Below are positions 25,300-34,300 of a stretch of DNA of 45,334 bases, one piece after another; the first letter of the stretch is position 1, and the number at the start of each line of letters is the position of its first letter. Position numbers and translations under genes: made by a program. Source of the stretch: Elusimicrobiaceae bacterium (lineage in GTDB: Bacteria; Elusimicrobiota; Elusimicrobia; Elusimicrobiales; Elusimicrobiaceae); the NCBI GenBank assembly GCA_028700325.1, contig JAQVSV010000012.1:1-45334 (forward strand). Direction: 5' to 3'. The notes below the pieces were generated by a model, which was not told where the DNA came from, made no database searches, and saw only the letters and a list, made by a program, of their open reading frames with translations.

Positions 25300-27861
25300 A
25301 TGACCCAGACAAAAACAGATACGCCTTTAATGCAGCAGTACCGCGCCGTGAAAGCGGCCTATCCCCACGCCATTCTGTTTTTCCGGCTGGGTGATTTTTA
25401 TGAAATGTTCGGCGAGGACGCAAAAACAGCCAGCCGCGCGCTGGGGCTGGTGCTTACCGCGCGCCAGGGCGAGCCGATGTGCGGGATCCCTTTTCACAGT
25501 TCGACCGGCTATATAGCGAAGCTGATCAAGGCCGGGCACAAAGTGGCGGTCTGCGAGCAGACCGAAGACGCCGGACAGGGCAGGAAACTGGTGCGCCGCG
25601 AAGTGGTGCGCCTGATAACGCCCGGCACCGTGCTGGAGGACGAACTGCTCGACGCCAAAACCGCCAACTACATGATCTGTCTGGAAACCGAGCTTAACGG
25701 CTGGGGCGCGGCCTGCGTGGAGGTTTCGACCGGCGAGTTCTGGGGCACGCAGAAAATGAACGATCCCGCCTACCGCGGGCTGGCTTCGTTTCTGGCGCGG
25801 CTGGCTCCGGCGGAGATCATCGCTTCCGGCAAAACCGCCGCCAGACTGGGCGCGGCGGGCGTGCTGCCGCACACGGCGGCGCTCACCGTTTACGACCGGC
25901 CGGCCGCGCAGCTCGCGCCGGGCGAAGGCTGGCCGGCCCGCGACATATGGGCGAACCGCCAGCTTGCCCTGAAAGCCGCGCTGGGCGCGGCGGCTTACGT
26001 GGAGGAGAACGAGCCGCATCTCAAAGGCCGGCTTGCGCCGGTTTTTAAAGAAACCGCGGACACTCTGGAACTGGATGAAAATGCGATACGCACGCTTGAA
26101 CTTGTCGCGTCCGACTGCGGGCGCGCGCAGAGCCTGTGGGGCGCGCTGGACCGGTGCGTTACGCCGATGGGGTCGCGCACCTTGCGGGAGTGGCTTCTGC
26201 ATCCTCTGGCGGACATAACGGCGATAAAGAAACGCCAGAAAACCGTCGCCGGGTTTGTGGCGGGACCGGAGGAGCGCGCTGAACTGGCGGCGGTGCTGGA
26301 AAATATTTCCGATATCGAGCGGGTGCTGGGGCGGCTGGCGGCCGCTTCTGCCACGCCGCGCGACGTGGCGGGGTTGCGCCGTTCGCTTGCGGGGCTGGAA
26401 GAATTCAAGAAGTGGTTCGAGCGGTCTTCGTGCGTGGGCCTGGAAACGCTGCGCCGGTTTGAGGATGTGTATCCCGCGCTTGCCAAAACCGCGCTGCTTC
26501 TGGAACGTGCGATAGTCGAGGCGCCGCCAGCTAAAATATCCGACGGCGGCGTTATGGCCGACGGGTACCACCCGGAACTTGACGAACTGCGCGCGCTGCG
26601 CCGCGACGGCGGCGCCCGGCTCCGTGATTTTGAGGCGCGCGAGCGGGAACGCGCCAAAATTCCTTCGCTGAAAGTGGGGTATAATTCGGTTTTCGGCTAT
26701 TATATCGAAATCACCCGGGCCAATCAGGACAAGGCTCCGCAGGACTATATCCGCAAGCAGACTCTGGCCAACTGCGAGCGTTACATTAACGAAGAGCTAA
26801 AGGACATGGAGGCGCGCATTCTGGGCGCCGAGGACCGGATTCTGCGGCTGGAGAGCGAACTGTTCGTCCGCCTGCGGGAGGAGCTGGCCGGTACGGATCG
26901 CGAGCTCAGGGTTTTCGCGCGCATCGCGGCGGAACTGGACGTGTATTATGCGTTTGCGGTTGTCGCGGCGGAGAACGGCTATGTGTGCCCGGAAGTTGAT
27001 CTGTCGTGCGATCTCGAAATCGAGGCGGGGCGGCATCCGGTGGTGGAACGCAATCTGCCGCCGGGCACGTTCGTGCCGAACAATCTTTATATAAATGACC
27101 GGGATCCCCAGATCATGGTCATCACCGGCCCCAACATGAGCGGCAAAAGCGTTTACCTGCGGCAGGGCGCGGTGCTGGTCATCATGGCGCAGGCGGGCGG
27201 GTTCGTGCCGGCGAAACGCGCGCGCATCGGGCTGGTGGACCGCATCATGACGCGAATCGGCGCGCATGACGCGCTCGCGCGCGGCGAAAGCACTTTCATG
27301 GTGGAAATGAAGGAAACCGCCAGTATTCTGGCGTCGTTTTCGCGCCGCAGCCTTATCCTGCTGGACGAAATCGGGCGCGGCACCTCCACTTTCGACGGCA
27401 TTTCGATCGCCTGGGCGGTGCTCGAGCATCTGCGCAACCCGGAAGGCGGGCCGAAAGTGCTGTTCGCCACGCATTATTTCGAGCTGACCGACCTGGAGGA
27501 GAAATATCCCGGCGTCGCGAACCATAACGTCGCCGTGCGGGAATGGCAGAACGCCGCCGGGCGCGACGAGGTGATTTTTCTGCATAAAATCGAAAAAGGC
27601 CCGGCCGACAAATCCTACGGCATTCACGTCGCCGGGCTGGCGGGCCTGCCCGCGTCATGCATACTGCGCGCCGGGCGGATACTGGAAACCCTGGAAACCA
27701 GGAGCGAGCTGGTTACGGAAAAGCAGAAAGCGGCGCCCAGGCTGCCGCTTTTCGCCAGCCATCCGGTTCTTGACGAATTGCGGCTGGTGGTGCCGGAAAA
27801 ACTCAGCCCGTTTGAGGCGCTGGGGCTGATACACCAGTGGAAGAAACAGCTGGAAAACTGA
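25300..27861 (+). CDS. mutS: DNA mismatch repair protein MutS
   Basis: 853 residues, normal for MutS1. The N-terminal mismatch-recognition domain has G-D-F-Y-E-M-F with the Phe-x-Glu motif at residues 33-35. The ABC-type ATPase has Walker A T-G-P-N-M-S-G-K-S at about 610, the signature region S-T-F-M-V-E-M-K-E-T, Walker B L-I-L-L-D-E-I-G-R-G-T-S, and the switch H in A-T-H-Y-F-E-L. The C-terminal helix-turn-helix ends L-S-P-F-E-A-L-G-L-I-H-Q-W. It binds mismatches and recruits MutL. mutL follows 22 bases later in the same direction. A -10 box lies nine bases before the ATG, with no Shine-Dalgarno between them. Confidence 0.98.
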   Translation: MTQTKTDTPLMQQYRAVKAAYPHAILFFRLGDFYEMFGEDAKTASRALGLVLTARQGEPMCGIPFHSSTGYIAKLIKAGHKVAVCEQTEDAGQGRKLVRREVVRLITPGTVLEDELLDAKTANYMICLETELNGWGAACVEVSTGEFWGTQKMNDPAYRGLASFLARLAPAEIIASGKTAARLGAAGVLPHTAALTVYDRPAAQLAPGEGWPARDIWANRQLALKAALGAAAYVEENEPHLKGRLAPVFKETADTLELDENAIRTLELVASDCGRAQSLWGALDRCVTPMGSRTLREWLLHPLADITAIKKRQKTVAGFVAGPEERAELAAVLENISDIERVLGRLAAASATPRDVAGLRRSLAGLEEFKKWFERSSCVGLETLRRFEDVYPALAKTALLLERAIVEAPPAKISDGGVMADGYHPELDELRALRRDGGARLRDFEARERERAKIPSLKVGYNSVFGYYIEITRANQDKAPQDYIRKQTLANCERYINEELKDMEARILGAEDRILRLESELFVRLREELAGTDRELRVFARIAAELDVYYAFAVVAAENGYVCPEVDLSCDLEIEAGRHPVVERNLPPGTFVPNNLYINDRDPQIMVITGPNMSGKSVYLRQGAVLVIMAQAGGFVPAKRARIGLVDRIMTRIGAHDALARGESTFMVEMKETASILASFSRRSLILLDEIGRGTSTFDGISIAWAVLEHLRNPEGGPKVLFATHYFELTDLEEKYPGVANHNVAVREWQNAAGRDEVIFLHKIEKGPADKSYGIHVAGLAGLPASCILRAGRILETLETRSELVTEKQKAAPRLPLFASHPVLDELRLVVPEKLSPFEALGLIHQWKKQLEN

Positions 27862-27883
27862 TCGCGCAATACGGAGCGTGTTT

Positions 27884-29761
27884 ATGGCGGAGATAAAACA
27901 GCTCAGTCCGCAGGATATCAGCAAGATAGCCGCGGGCGAGGTGATTGAACGGCCCGCGTCGGTGCTTAAGGAGCTGCTGGAAAACGCGGTGGACGCGGGC
28001 GCGCGCACTGTGCGTGTGGAATTTGAGGGCGCGGGGTCCGGGCTGCTGCGCGTAACCGACGACGGCTGCGGCATGTCGCCCCGGAATCTGCGCGCAGCCT
28101 GCCGGCGGCACACGACCAGCAAAATAACCGCTTTCTCCGATCTGGATTCGCTGGCCACGTTCGGGTTCCGGGGCGAGGCGCTGTTTTCGATAGCGGCGGT
28201 GTCGCGGCTGGAACTGTCGTCCTGCACGCATGAGCCGGGCGCGGCGGGTGTCAGGCTGGAACTGGAGGGCGGACGGACCGTGTCCGAGTCGCCCGCGCCG
28301 CCGGTGCCGGGCACTGCCGTTTCGGTGCGGGATCTGTTTTTCAACACGCCGGCCCGGCTGAAATTTCTCAAAAGCCCCGCCACCGAGCGGGCGCACCTGC
28401 TGAGGGTGGCGGAAGAATGCGCGCTGGCCAATCCCGGCGTAAGTTTTCATGTCTACGCGGAAAAAAAACGGGTCTACGCGCTGGCGGCCGGCCCGGTCGC
28501 GGCGCAGGGGATACTGGCGCGCGCGCGTGAAATCATGGGCTCCGCCGCGGACGGATTCCTGCACGCCGGTTCTCCGCAGGACGGGATAACGGTTTTTCTT
28601 AGCGCGCCCGGCGGCATGGTTGCGCGCCGTGATCTGCAGTTCTTTTTTGTCAACCGGCGGCCGGTGTCGGCCAAGACGCTGTCGCAGGCGCTTTACAAGG
28701 CGTATGAGGGCCGGCGCGACAACGCGAAACATCCGGCCTGCGTGATTTTTCTGGAGCTGGATCCGGCTTCGTTTGACGTAAACGTGCATCCGCAGAAAAA
28801 AGAGGTGCGGTTTCGGGATGAAAGCGCGGTGTTCTCCGCGGTCTACCAGACCGCGGGCAAAGCGCTGCTCGCCGCGCTGGCGGAAGGAACTCAGCAGGCG
28901 GCGGTGCGCGAGCCGGAGGAGCCGGAGGGTTATTTTGTAAAACCGCCGGACAGGTCTGGCCGGCCGGACAGAAGCGGCCAGGCCGGGCCGGAGTCCGGGA
29001 GCGCGCCGAAACCGCCGGAGCGGGAACTGCCGGGCGCGCCCCGCGAAACAGTTTCGGACAACGGGTTTGAACCGGCTTTTTTTGAGCCGTACAGAAAATC
29101 GGGATCCGCCAACGACATTATTAAAGCCGCATCCGGCGCGGACGCGCAATGGGACAGAACCGCCGCCGACCCCGCCTGGTGGGCTCCGCCGTACCGGTTT
29201 CTTGGCCAGCTGGACCGGAGTTATCTGCTGTTTGAATGCGCGGCCGGACTGATGATCATGGATCAGCATGCCGCGCAGGAACGCGTGCTGTTTGAACAGT
29301 ATCTCGCCCAGTTCGAGCGGGGCCGGCTTGCCGTGCAGCGGCTGATGCTGGCGGTTAACATAGAAATGCCGGCCAGCGCGGTGGAAAACCTCATGCGGTG
29401 GAAAGACTGGCTTGCCACGGCGGGTTTTGAGCTGGAGCGGTCAGGCCCGAAAACCGTGCTGGCGCATTCCGCGCCGGGTATTTTCGAGCTGGATGACGCC
29501 GGCATAACCGCATTCATTGAATCGGCCGCAGAAATGCTCGGCGATCCGGTAAAATGCGCGGAAAAGGTGCGGCGCGAACTGGTCGCCATGACGGCCTGCA
29601 AACGCGCCGTCAAGGCGCATGACCGGCTGGGCGAAAGCGAAGCGCTGCGGCTGCTGCGTGATCTGAAACGTTGTGAAAACGGGCTCAACTGTCCGCATGG
29701 GCGGCCCACCATCACAGTGCAGCCCGTAGCGGAGCTGGCCCGCCGTTTCCGCCGGGGCTGA
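27884..29761 (+). CDS. mutL: DNA mismatch repair protein MutL with intact endonuclease motifs
   Basis: 625 residues from ATG 27884, which has GGAG seven bases upstream; a GTG at 27878 is too close to it. The N-terminal GHKL ATPase shows E-L-L-E-N-A-V-D-A-G-A, D-D-G-C-G-M, T-T-S-K-I and G-F-R-G-E-A-L. A proline-rich linker occupies about residues 335-420. The C-terminal domain carries the metal-dependent endonuclease signature D-Q-H-A-x2-E-x4-E, plus A-C-K-R-A-V-K-A and C-P-H-G-R-P-T. This is the nicking type of MutL found in bacteria without MutH, so strand discrimination would not depend on Dam methylation. It is cotranscribed with mutS. Family facts are established; activity in this protein is inferred. 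Confidence 0.97.
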   Translation: MAEIKQLSPQDISKIAAGEVIERPASVLKELLENAVDAGARTVRVEFEGAGSGLLRVTDDGCGMSPRNLRAACRRHTTSKITAFSDLDSLATFGFRGEALFSIAAVSRLELSSCTHEPGAAGVRLELEGGRTVSESPAPPVPGTAVSVRDLFFNTPARLKFLKSPATERAHLLRVAEECALANPGVSFHVYAEKKRVYALAAGPVAAQGILARAREIMGSAADGFLHAGSPQDGITVFLSAPGGMVARRDLQFFFVNRRPVSAKTLSQALYKAYEGRRDNAKHPACVIFLELDPASFDVNVHPQKKEVRFRDESAVFSAVYQTAGKALLAALAEGTQQAAVREPEEPEGYFVKPPDRSGRPDRSGQAGPESGSAPKPPERELPGAPRETVSDNGFEPAFFEPYRKSGSANDIIKAASGADAQWDRTAADPAWWAPPYRFLGQLDRSYLLFECAAGLMIMDQHAAQERVLFEQYLAQFERGRLAVQRLMLAVNIEMPASAVENLMRWKDWLATAGFELERSGPKTVLAHSAPGIFELDDAGITAFIESAAEMLGDPVKCAEKVRRELVAMTACKRAVKAHDRLGESEALRLLRDLKRCENGLNCPHGRPTITVQPVAELARRFRRG

Positions 29762-29851
29762 ACGGGCGCTCCTCCCGCGGCGGGTGCCCGCGGCTGCGCG
29801 TGAAAAAGAAGAAAGGCCGGACACAAGCGGTTTTCATGAAAGGCATGCACA

Positions 29852-29882
29852 ACGGCCCCGGACCTTGCGGTTCCGGGGCCGT
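29852..29882. repeat. GC-rich inverted repeat between converging mutL and the cyclophilin gene
   Basis: An 11-bp perfect stem (29852-29862 pairing with 29872-29882, loop of nine) sits between converging genes, where a bidirectional terminator would be expected. Neither side has a good T tract, so it is listed as an inverted repeat. Confidence 0.5.
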
Positions 29883-29898
29883 CGGTTTGCAGCGGCGT

Positions 29899-30585
29899 TC
29901 AGGGCTGCGGAATTTTTACGATTTCAACTTTTTCGATTTTGACCGGATTGACCGCGATGCCGCCCTGCGCGGGCACGCGGGCGATGGCGGACACCACGTC
30001 CATCCCGTCAACAACTTCTCCGAAGATGGTGTGCCGGTTGTTGAGGTGTGCCGGGAAGCCGTCAACGCCGGGCCGGTCGGTTATGAAAAACTGGCTGCCG
30101 TTGGTGTCGGGCCCGGAGTTGGCCATGGCGAGGATGCCGGGCTTGTCGAACGAAAGCCCGTTATTGAACTCGTCTTTGAACTTGTAGCCGGGCCCGCCGG
30201 TGCAGTTGTTGAGCGGATCGCCGCCCTGGATCATGAAGTTGGGGATCACGCGCATGAAGGTCAGTCCGTCATAAAAACGGGATTTCTTCTTCTGGCCGGT
30301 GGCGGGATCGGTCCATTCTTTCTCGCCGTTGGCGAGCGCGGTGAAGTTTTCCACTGTCAGCGGGGCCTTGTCGCGGAACAGCTGCGCGACGATGCGGCCT
30401 TTCTCGGTCTGGAACACGGCGTATTCTCCGGGCTTGAGGCCCAGTTCCGTTACGGCTTTTTCGGGGTTTGTAGGCATTGTGGATTCCTGTACTTTCTCCG
30501 GCGCGGGCGCGGCGACAGGCTCCTGCTTTTGGGTGCAGGCGCCGGCCATTAACACGCAGGCTGAAAGCGCGAATAATTTTTTCAT
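29899..30585 (-). CDS. Cyclophilin-type peptidyl-prolyl isomerase, probable lipoprotein
   Basis: 228 residues. A short leader ends M-A-G-A-C-T, a plausible though non-standard lipobox, followed by a Gln/Pro/Ala linker. The cyclophilin domain (about residues 55-225) has F-M-I-Q-G-G-D-P, A-M-A-N-S-G-P-D-T-N-G-S-Q-F-F-I-T and H-T-I-F-G-E-V, the active-site Gln, Phe and substrate-binding regions. It would isomerise prolyl bonds of exported proteins in the periplasm, anchored to a membrane. The ATG at 30585 has AAGGAG six bases upstream. Its 5' leader contains a 10-bp hairpin at 30609-30636. A short Gly-Pro-rich insertion (N-N-C-T-G-G-P-G-Y-K) is the common long-loop form. Confidence 0.93.
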   Translation of the reverse strand: MKKLFALSACVLMAGACTQKQEPVAAPAPEKVQESTMPTNPEKAVTELGLKPGEYAVFQTEKGRIVAQLFRDKAPLTVENFTALANGEKEWTDPATGQKKKSRFYDGLTFMRVIPNFMIQGGDPLNNCTGGPGYKFKDEFNNGLSFDKPGILAMANSGPDTNGSQFFITDRPGVDGFPAHLNNRHTIFGEVVDGMDVVSAIARVPAQGGIAVNPVKIEKVEIVKIPQP

Positions 30586-30608
30586 TTTCTGCTCCTTGCT
30601 GGCTTCGT

Positions 30609-30636
30609 CCGGCGCGGCTGTTTCCGGCCGCGCCGG
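30609..30636 (-). promoter_or_regulatory. Hairpin in the 5' leader of the cyclophilin gene
   Basis: Perfect 10-bp stem (30609-30618 pairing with 30627-30636, eight-base loop) between the probable promoter near 30670 and the AAGGAG site near 30592. It could protect the message or act in attenuation; no T run follows it. Confidence 0.35.
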
Positions 30637-30667
30637 CCTGAAGTTGTTGAGTGCTCTGCTAAGATAC

Positions 30668-30678
30668 TATAATATAAT
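30668..30678 (+). promoter_or_regulatory. Overlapping TATAAT boxes before the small anchored-protein gene
   Basis: Two TATAAT hexamers overlap by one base (30668-30673 and 30673-30678). TTGTTG at 30644-30649 is 18 bases before the first. ATG 30687 follows the second box after eight bases, so the leader would be zero to about seven bases. There is no Shine-Dalgarno. The AT-rich core may also serve the divergent cyclophilin gene. Confidence 0.5.
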
Positions 30679-30686
30679 ATCACTTT

Positions 30687-31118
30687 ATGCGGAAAATAAT
30701 AATGGCAGGCATGTTTTTCATCTGGTTGCCGGCGGCGGCCGCGCAGCAGACGGAGCGGGCGAACGCGCCGTCGCGGTCGTTCGCGAAGCCGTCCGCCCAG
30801 GATTTGCTTGCGCCGCCGCCCGCCGCAACCATGCCGTGCGGGGAAGAAAACGCCGATTCCTGTTCGGATTCGGCAAAACCGTCCCCGGAGGCGTTTTTGC
30901 GCGCGCAGCGGCTGCGGCTGGAACTGGAACAGAGTTCCGCCGCGCATGCTGTTTCTTCCGGGCGCGGCACAGCCTCTCCGCCGGCGGCGGCCGCGCCGCC
31001 GCCCGTTCCCGTTTACCTGCCGCACACTCCTCCGCTCCGCCGCGGCGCCATGGCGGCCGTGGCGCTTGTGCTGGCGGGCGCTGTTCTTTTCGCGGTTCTT
31101 TTTAAAAGAAAAAAATAG
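30687..31118 (+). CDS. Small exported protein with C-terminal membrane anchor, unknown function
   Basis: 143 residues. A signal peptide (residues 1-19, ending A-A-A-A) is followed by about 95 polar residues rich in Ala, Pro and Ser with two close cysteines (M-P-C-G-E-E-N-A-D-S-C). A proline-rich stretch (A-A-P-P-P-V-P-V-Y-L-P-H-T-P-P) precedes one hydrophobic helix (about 119-138) and a terminal K-R-K-K. This signal peptide/stalk/helix/basic-tail layout is that of a type I anchored protein or of a C-terminal sorting signal (GlyGly-CTERM-like in shape, without that motif). No family is recognised. The gene diverges from the cyclophilin gene and lies before the giant protein, which has its own promoter-like box. 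Confidence 0.62.
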   Translation: MRKIIMAGMFFIWLPAAAAQQTERANAPSRSFAKPSAQDLLAPPPAATMPCGEENADSCSDSAKPSPEAFLRAQRLRLELEQSSAAHAVSSGRGTASPPAAAAPPPVPVYLPHTPPLRRGAMAAVALVLAGAVLFAVLFKRKK

Positions 31119-31294
31119 ACTGGCCGGTGCTGCGCGCGGCGCCGGGAGTGCCTTCGCGGCCGCGCCGGCGTGACTGTTGTTACACCGGCGTGTGACTGTT
31201 TGGCGGTTGTTTTTTCCGGTTTTTGCCGTGATACTATATAAAGACGCCGGAACGTGCAGTTGCCGGCGGTCCGGGCCCGGCGGCCCGGATGTGT
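31119..31294. other. Gap with imperfect hairpin and promoter-like elements before the giant gene
   Basis: An imperfect stem (cgccggcgt around 31166 with acaccggcg around 31182) and a repeated accggcgtg-actgtt element occur near 31165-31200, followed by a TTTTTT run near 31210-31215. The spacing is loose for a terminator. An AT-rich tactatataaag lies near 31230. Confidence 0.3.
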
Positions 31295-31300
31295 TATAAT
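31295..31300 (+). promoter_or_regulatory. Extended -10 box of the giant gene
   Basis: TGT-TATAAT (31292-31300) is an extended -10 ending 14 bases before ATG 31315. The predicted leader is about eight bases. The AGGA at about 31303-31306 would lie upstream of the transcript start and so could not serve as a ribosome-binding site from this promoter. Confidence 0.5.
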
Positions 31301-31314
31301 ATAGGATAAATTTG

Positions 31315-34300
31315 ATGCCATCGCCGCAACAAAACAGATGCGCGTTCAGACGCGCTTTATCGGTCGTGCTGGCCCAGACAGCGGTTCTGCTGTTCTGCGG
31401 CCGCGCGTTTGCCATGGCGCCGCCGGCCGCCGGGGAGCTGGAGAAGTACAAGGCGGACGGGTCCTATGAAAGGCGGCTGGTGTTTGCCGAATCGCTGGGT
31501 AATAACAGGGTGGCTTCCTCGCTGATTCCCAAGCTGGTGCCGGGCGGCAAAACTTTGCTTTTAAACACGAATCTGCCGGCCTCGCTTAAGGGGATGCCCT
31601 CGTCGGGGCAGGTCAGGCCGGTGGTGCTTCTGCTGGATTTCGAGGGCACGGAGCATACCGTGTCCTCCGCGGTAATAGCCGGCAGGATTTCCGGCACGTC
31701 CGGCGGGGCGTACGGCTCGCTGCGCAATTATTATTACAACTCGTCCTACGGCAAGCTGGACATGTCGGATGCGCTTGTTCTGGGCTGGTGGAACGTGCTG
31801 TCCGCGCGCAGCGAAATTGACACCACGAAGGCTTCGCGTGAAGAAATCATCGGGCGCGCGCTCACCGACATGAACAGCTTCACCGATTTTTCGCAGTATG
31901 ATTCCGACGGCGACGGTTACATTGACCAGCTGATAGTAATCTGGGCCGGCGATAACGGCGGCTGGGGCGATTTCTGGTGGAGCTATTCCGACATCTGCGT
32001 TGATTCCGCGCTAACCTTCGACGGCGTGCGGGTGAGAAATTATTCCTGGCAGTGGGAGAAATATGCGGCCGAAGACACCGATTTCGATCTGATGACCGCC
32101 ATCCGGCTGACCGGCAATTCGCTCGGCCTGCCGGATTATTACGATTACGCGCCCGGCATCGGGCCGGACGGCGGGCTCGGCGGCATGGATATCATGGACT
32201 CGCTGCTGCCGGACACGCCCCGGGTGGACCATAACGCTTTGAGCAAGCTGCTCCTCGGCTGGATTTCTCCGGCCGGTTACAACGCCGGCGTTTCGGCGGT
32301 TAGCATGGAGCCGGCGGAAACTTCGTCCTCGGCGGTCCAGCTGATGAAAGCCGGCGGCGCGCAGAGCGTGTTCGGCGAGTATTTCCTTGTGGAGAACCGG
32401 CGCAACGGGCTGGGCAACGATCTTGACCTGCCGGGCAGCGGGCTCGCGGTCTGGCATGTGAATTCCGCGCTAGATACCGCCGGTTCCGGCTTCGTTTCCG
32501 ACAACACCGGCACCGAGAACAAACTGCTTAAACTGGTTCAGGCGGACGGGCTGGGCTCGATCGAGGCGGGCCTGCCGGCGGATTCCGGAGATTTTTACGG
32601 AACCGGCTCGCATTTCGGGCCGGGCACCACGCCCGGCAGCGATCTTTATTCCGGGCTGCCCAGCTCCATTGATATAGACTCGGTTACCGCGGCTGAAACC
32701 GCCGTTTTCACTCTTTCCTACAACACTCCGCCGGGCGCCGTAGCCGATGTGTCCGCCGAGGAAGTTGCCGGCACTCCGTTTGTGGTCAGGCTGAGCTGGA
32801 CCCGGCCGGCCAACGCGGCGTATTACGAAATCCGGTATTCCACAATCGGGACGCCGGGCGGTTCCGCGGCGAGCTGGGAAAACTCCTCGGTATGGACCTC
32901 GACAAAAATTGCGGATTCCTCCGCCGAAACCGAATATATCAGCGGCCTGACGGACGCGACGCGCTATTATTTCAAGGTGAAAGTCTATAATCCGGCGGGC
33001 AACTATGTGTTTTCAAACGGCGCGTCTGTCCGGCCGTGGGACGCGCCGCCGGGCTCTCCGGCCGATATCTTCGCAAGCCCGGTGGACAGCCAGTATTTCG
33101 ACGGCCTCTCGTATGTAGACTGGACCGCGGGCGGCGGCGACGGCGATTATGGCAATATTTCGGTTGGCGCGTATGCGCTGGGCGTTTCCACTTATTTCAA
33201 AACGCCGTCCGAGTGGGTCAGAAGCGAAGCCGTTTCCACTGGCGCGCTGCACGGCATCGAGCCGGGCGGGATGTATGCGTTCCAGTACGAAGGGCTGATG
33301 CCGGATGTGACTTACTATCTGGCCTTGTGGGTGCAGGATGATGCGGGCAATTGGTCCACAGAACCCGGCATCGCGTATGCCGGTTATTGTCCGCCCGACA
33401 ATGTGCCGGAAGCGCCGGTGCTTGCGGCAGAATCTCTCAACCGCGCGGTCAAACTGACATGGACCGAGGATGCCCGCGACATAGACCATTATGTGGTCTA
33501 CCGGTCCTCATTCACCCCCTATTTTCAGGAGGACAGCAGCGGCACGATAGTGCAGCATATCGTCTGCACCACTACGGGAACCACCTGCACTTATTCGGCG
33601 CTGCAATATGAAATCAACGGGTTTCGCGTGCTGGCGTATGACCGGGATCCTTTTGTCAAATTCAGCACATCCGGAATTGTTATCGGCCAGGCGATTGACA
33701 AGGAAACGCCGCTGGTGCAGGAACTGGTGTCGCCAACGCATCCGAGCGAAAGCATCATCTATGTGAACAATACGCCGTCTTTTCAATGGGCCGCGTCCGA
33801 CACGGGCGGCTCGGGCCTGTATAAAATCTATGTCACGCTGGTAAGCACTACTGCGGCCACGCTGGTGTCGTCAGATGTGGTGAGTTCCGGGATTGTGCTG
33901 GAATCCACGGTCACCTCCTATTCCTATACCACACCGCAGGAAGACGGTGACTGGTATTTTTATGTGGTCGCGCAGGACACGGAACAGAACCTGTCTGACG
34001 CGGTGCGGCGGAAAATCCGGATTGACTGGTATCCCGAACCGCCCAGCACGCCCATCGTAACGCCGGCCAGCGGGAAAATATCGGTCAGCTGGAGTCCGTC
34101 CGTTCTTCAGGCGAAAGACTTCGACCATTACGAACTGTACTGCGATTCCATCACCAAAGGCGACTGGTCGGATTCGTTTCTGCTTGCCGAAACGACGGCA
34201 ACAAGATACGAGCATGAGGATCTTGACGTTTTCACCACCTATTATTACCGGGTGCGGTCTGTAGATTCCGCTCCGCTGGTGTTGCGAAGCACGCCGTCCG

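Noticed and set aside
29852-29882. Intrinsic terminator for mutL or the cyclophilin gene
   Set aside because: The stem is good but no T run follows in either direction, so it is kept only as an inverted repeat.
31312-31314. TTG start for the giant gene
   Set aside because: The ATG directly following is a better start; both give the same signal peptide.
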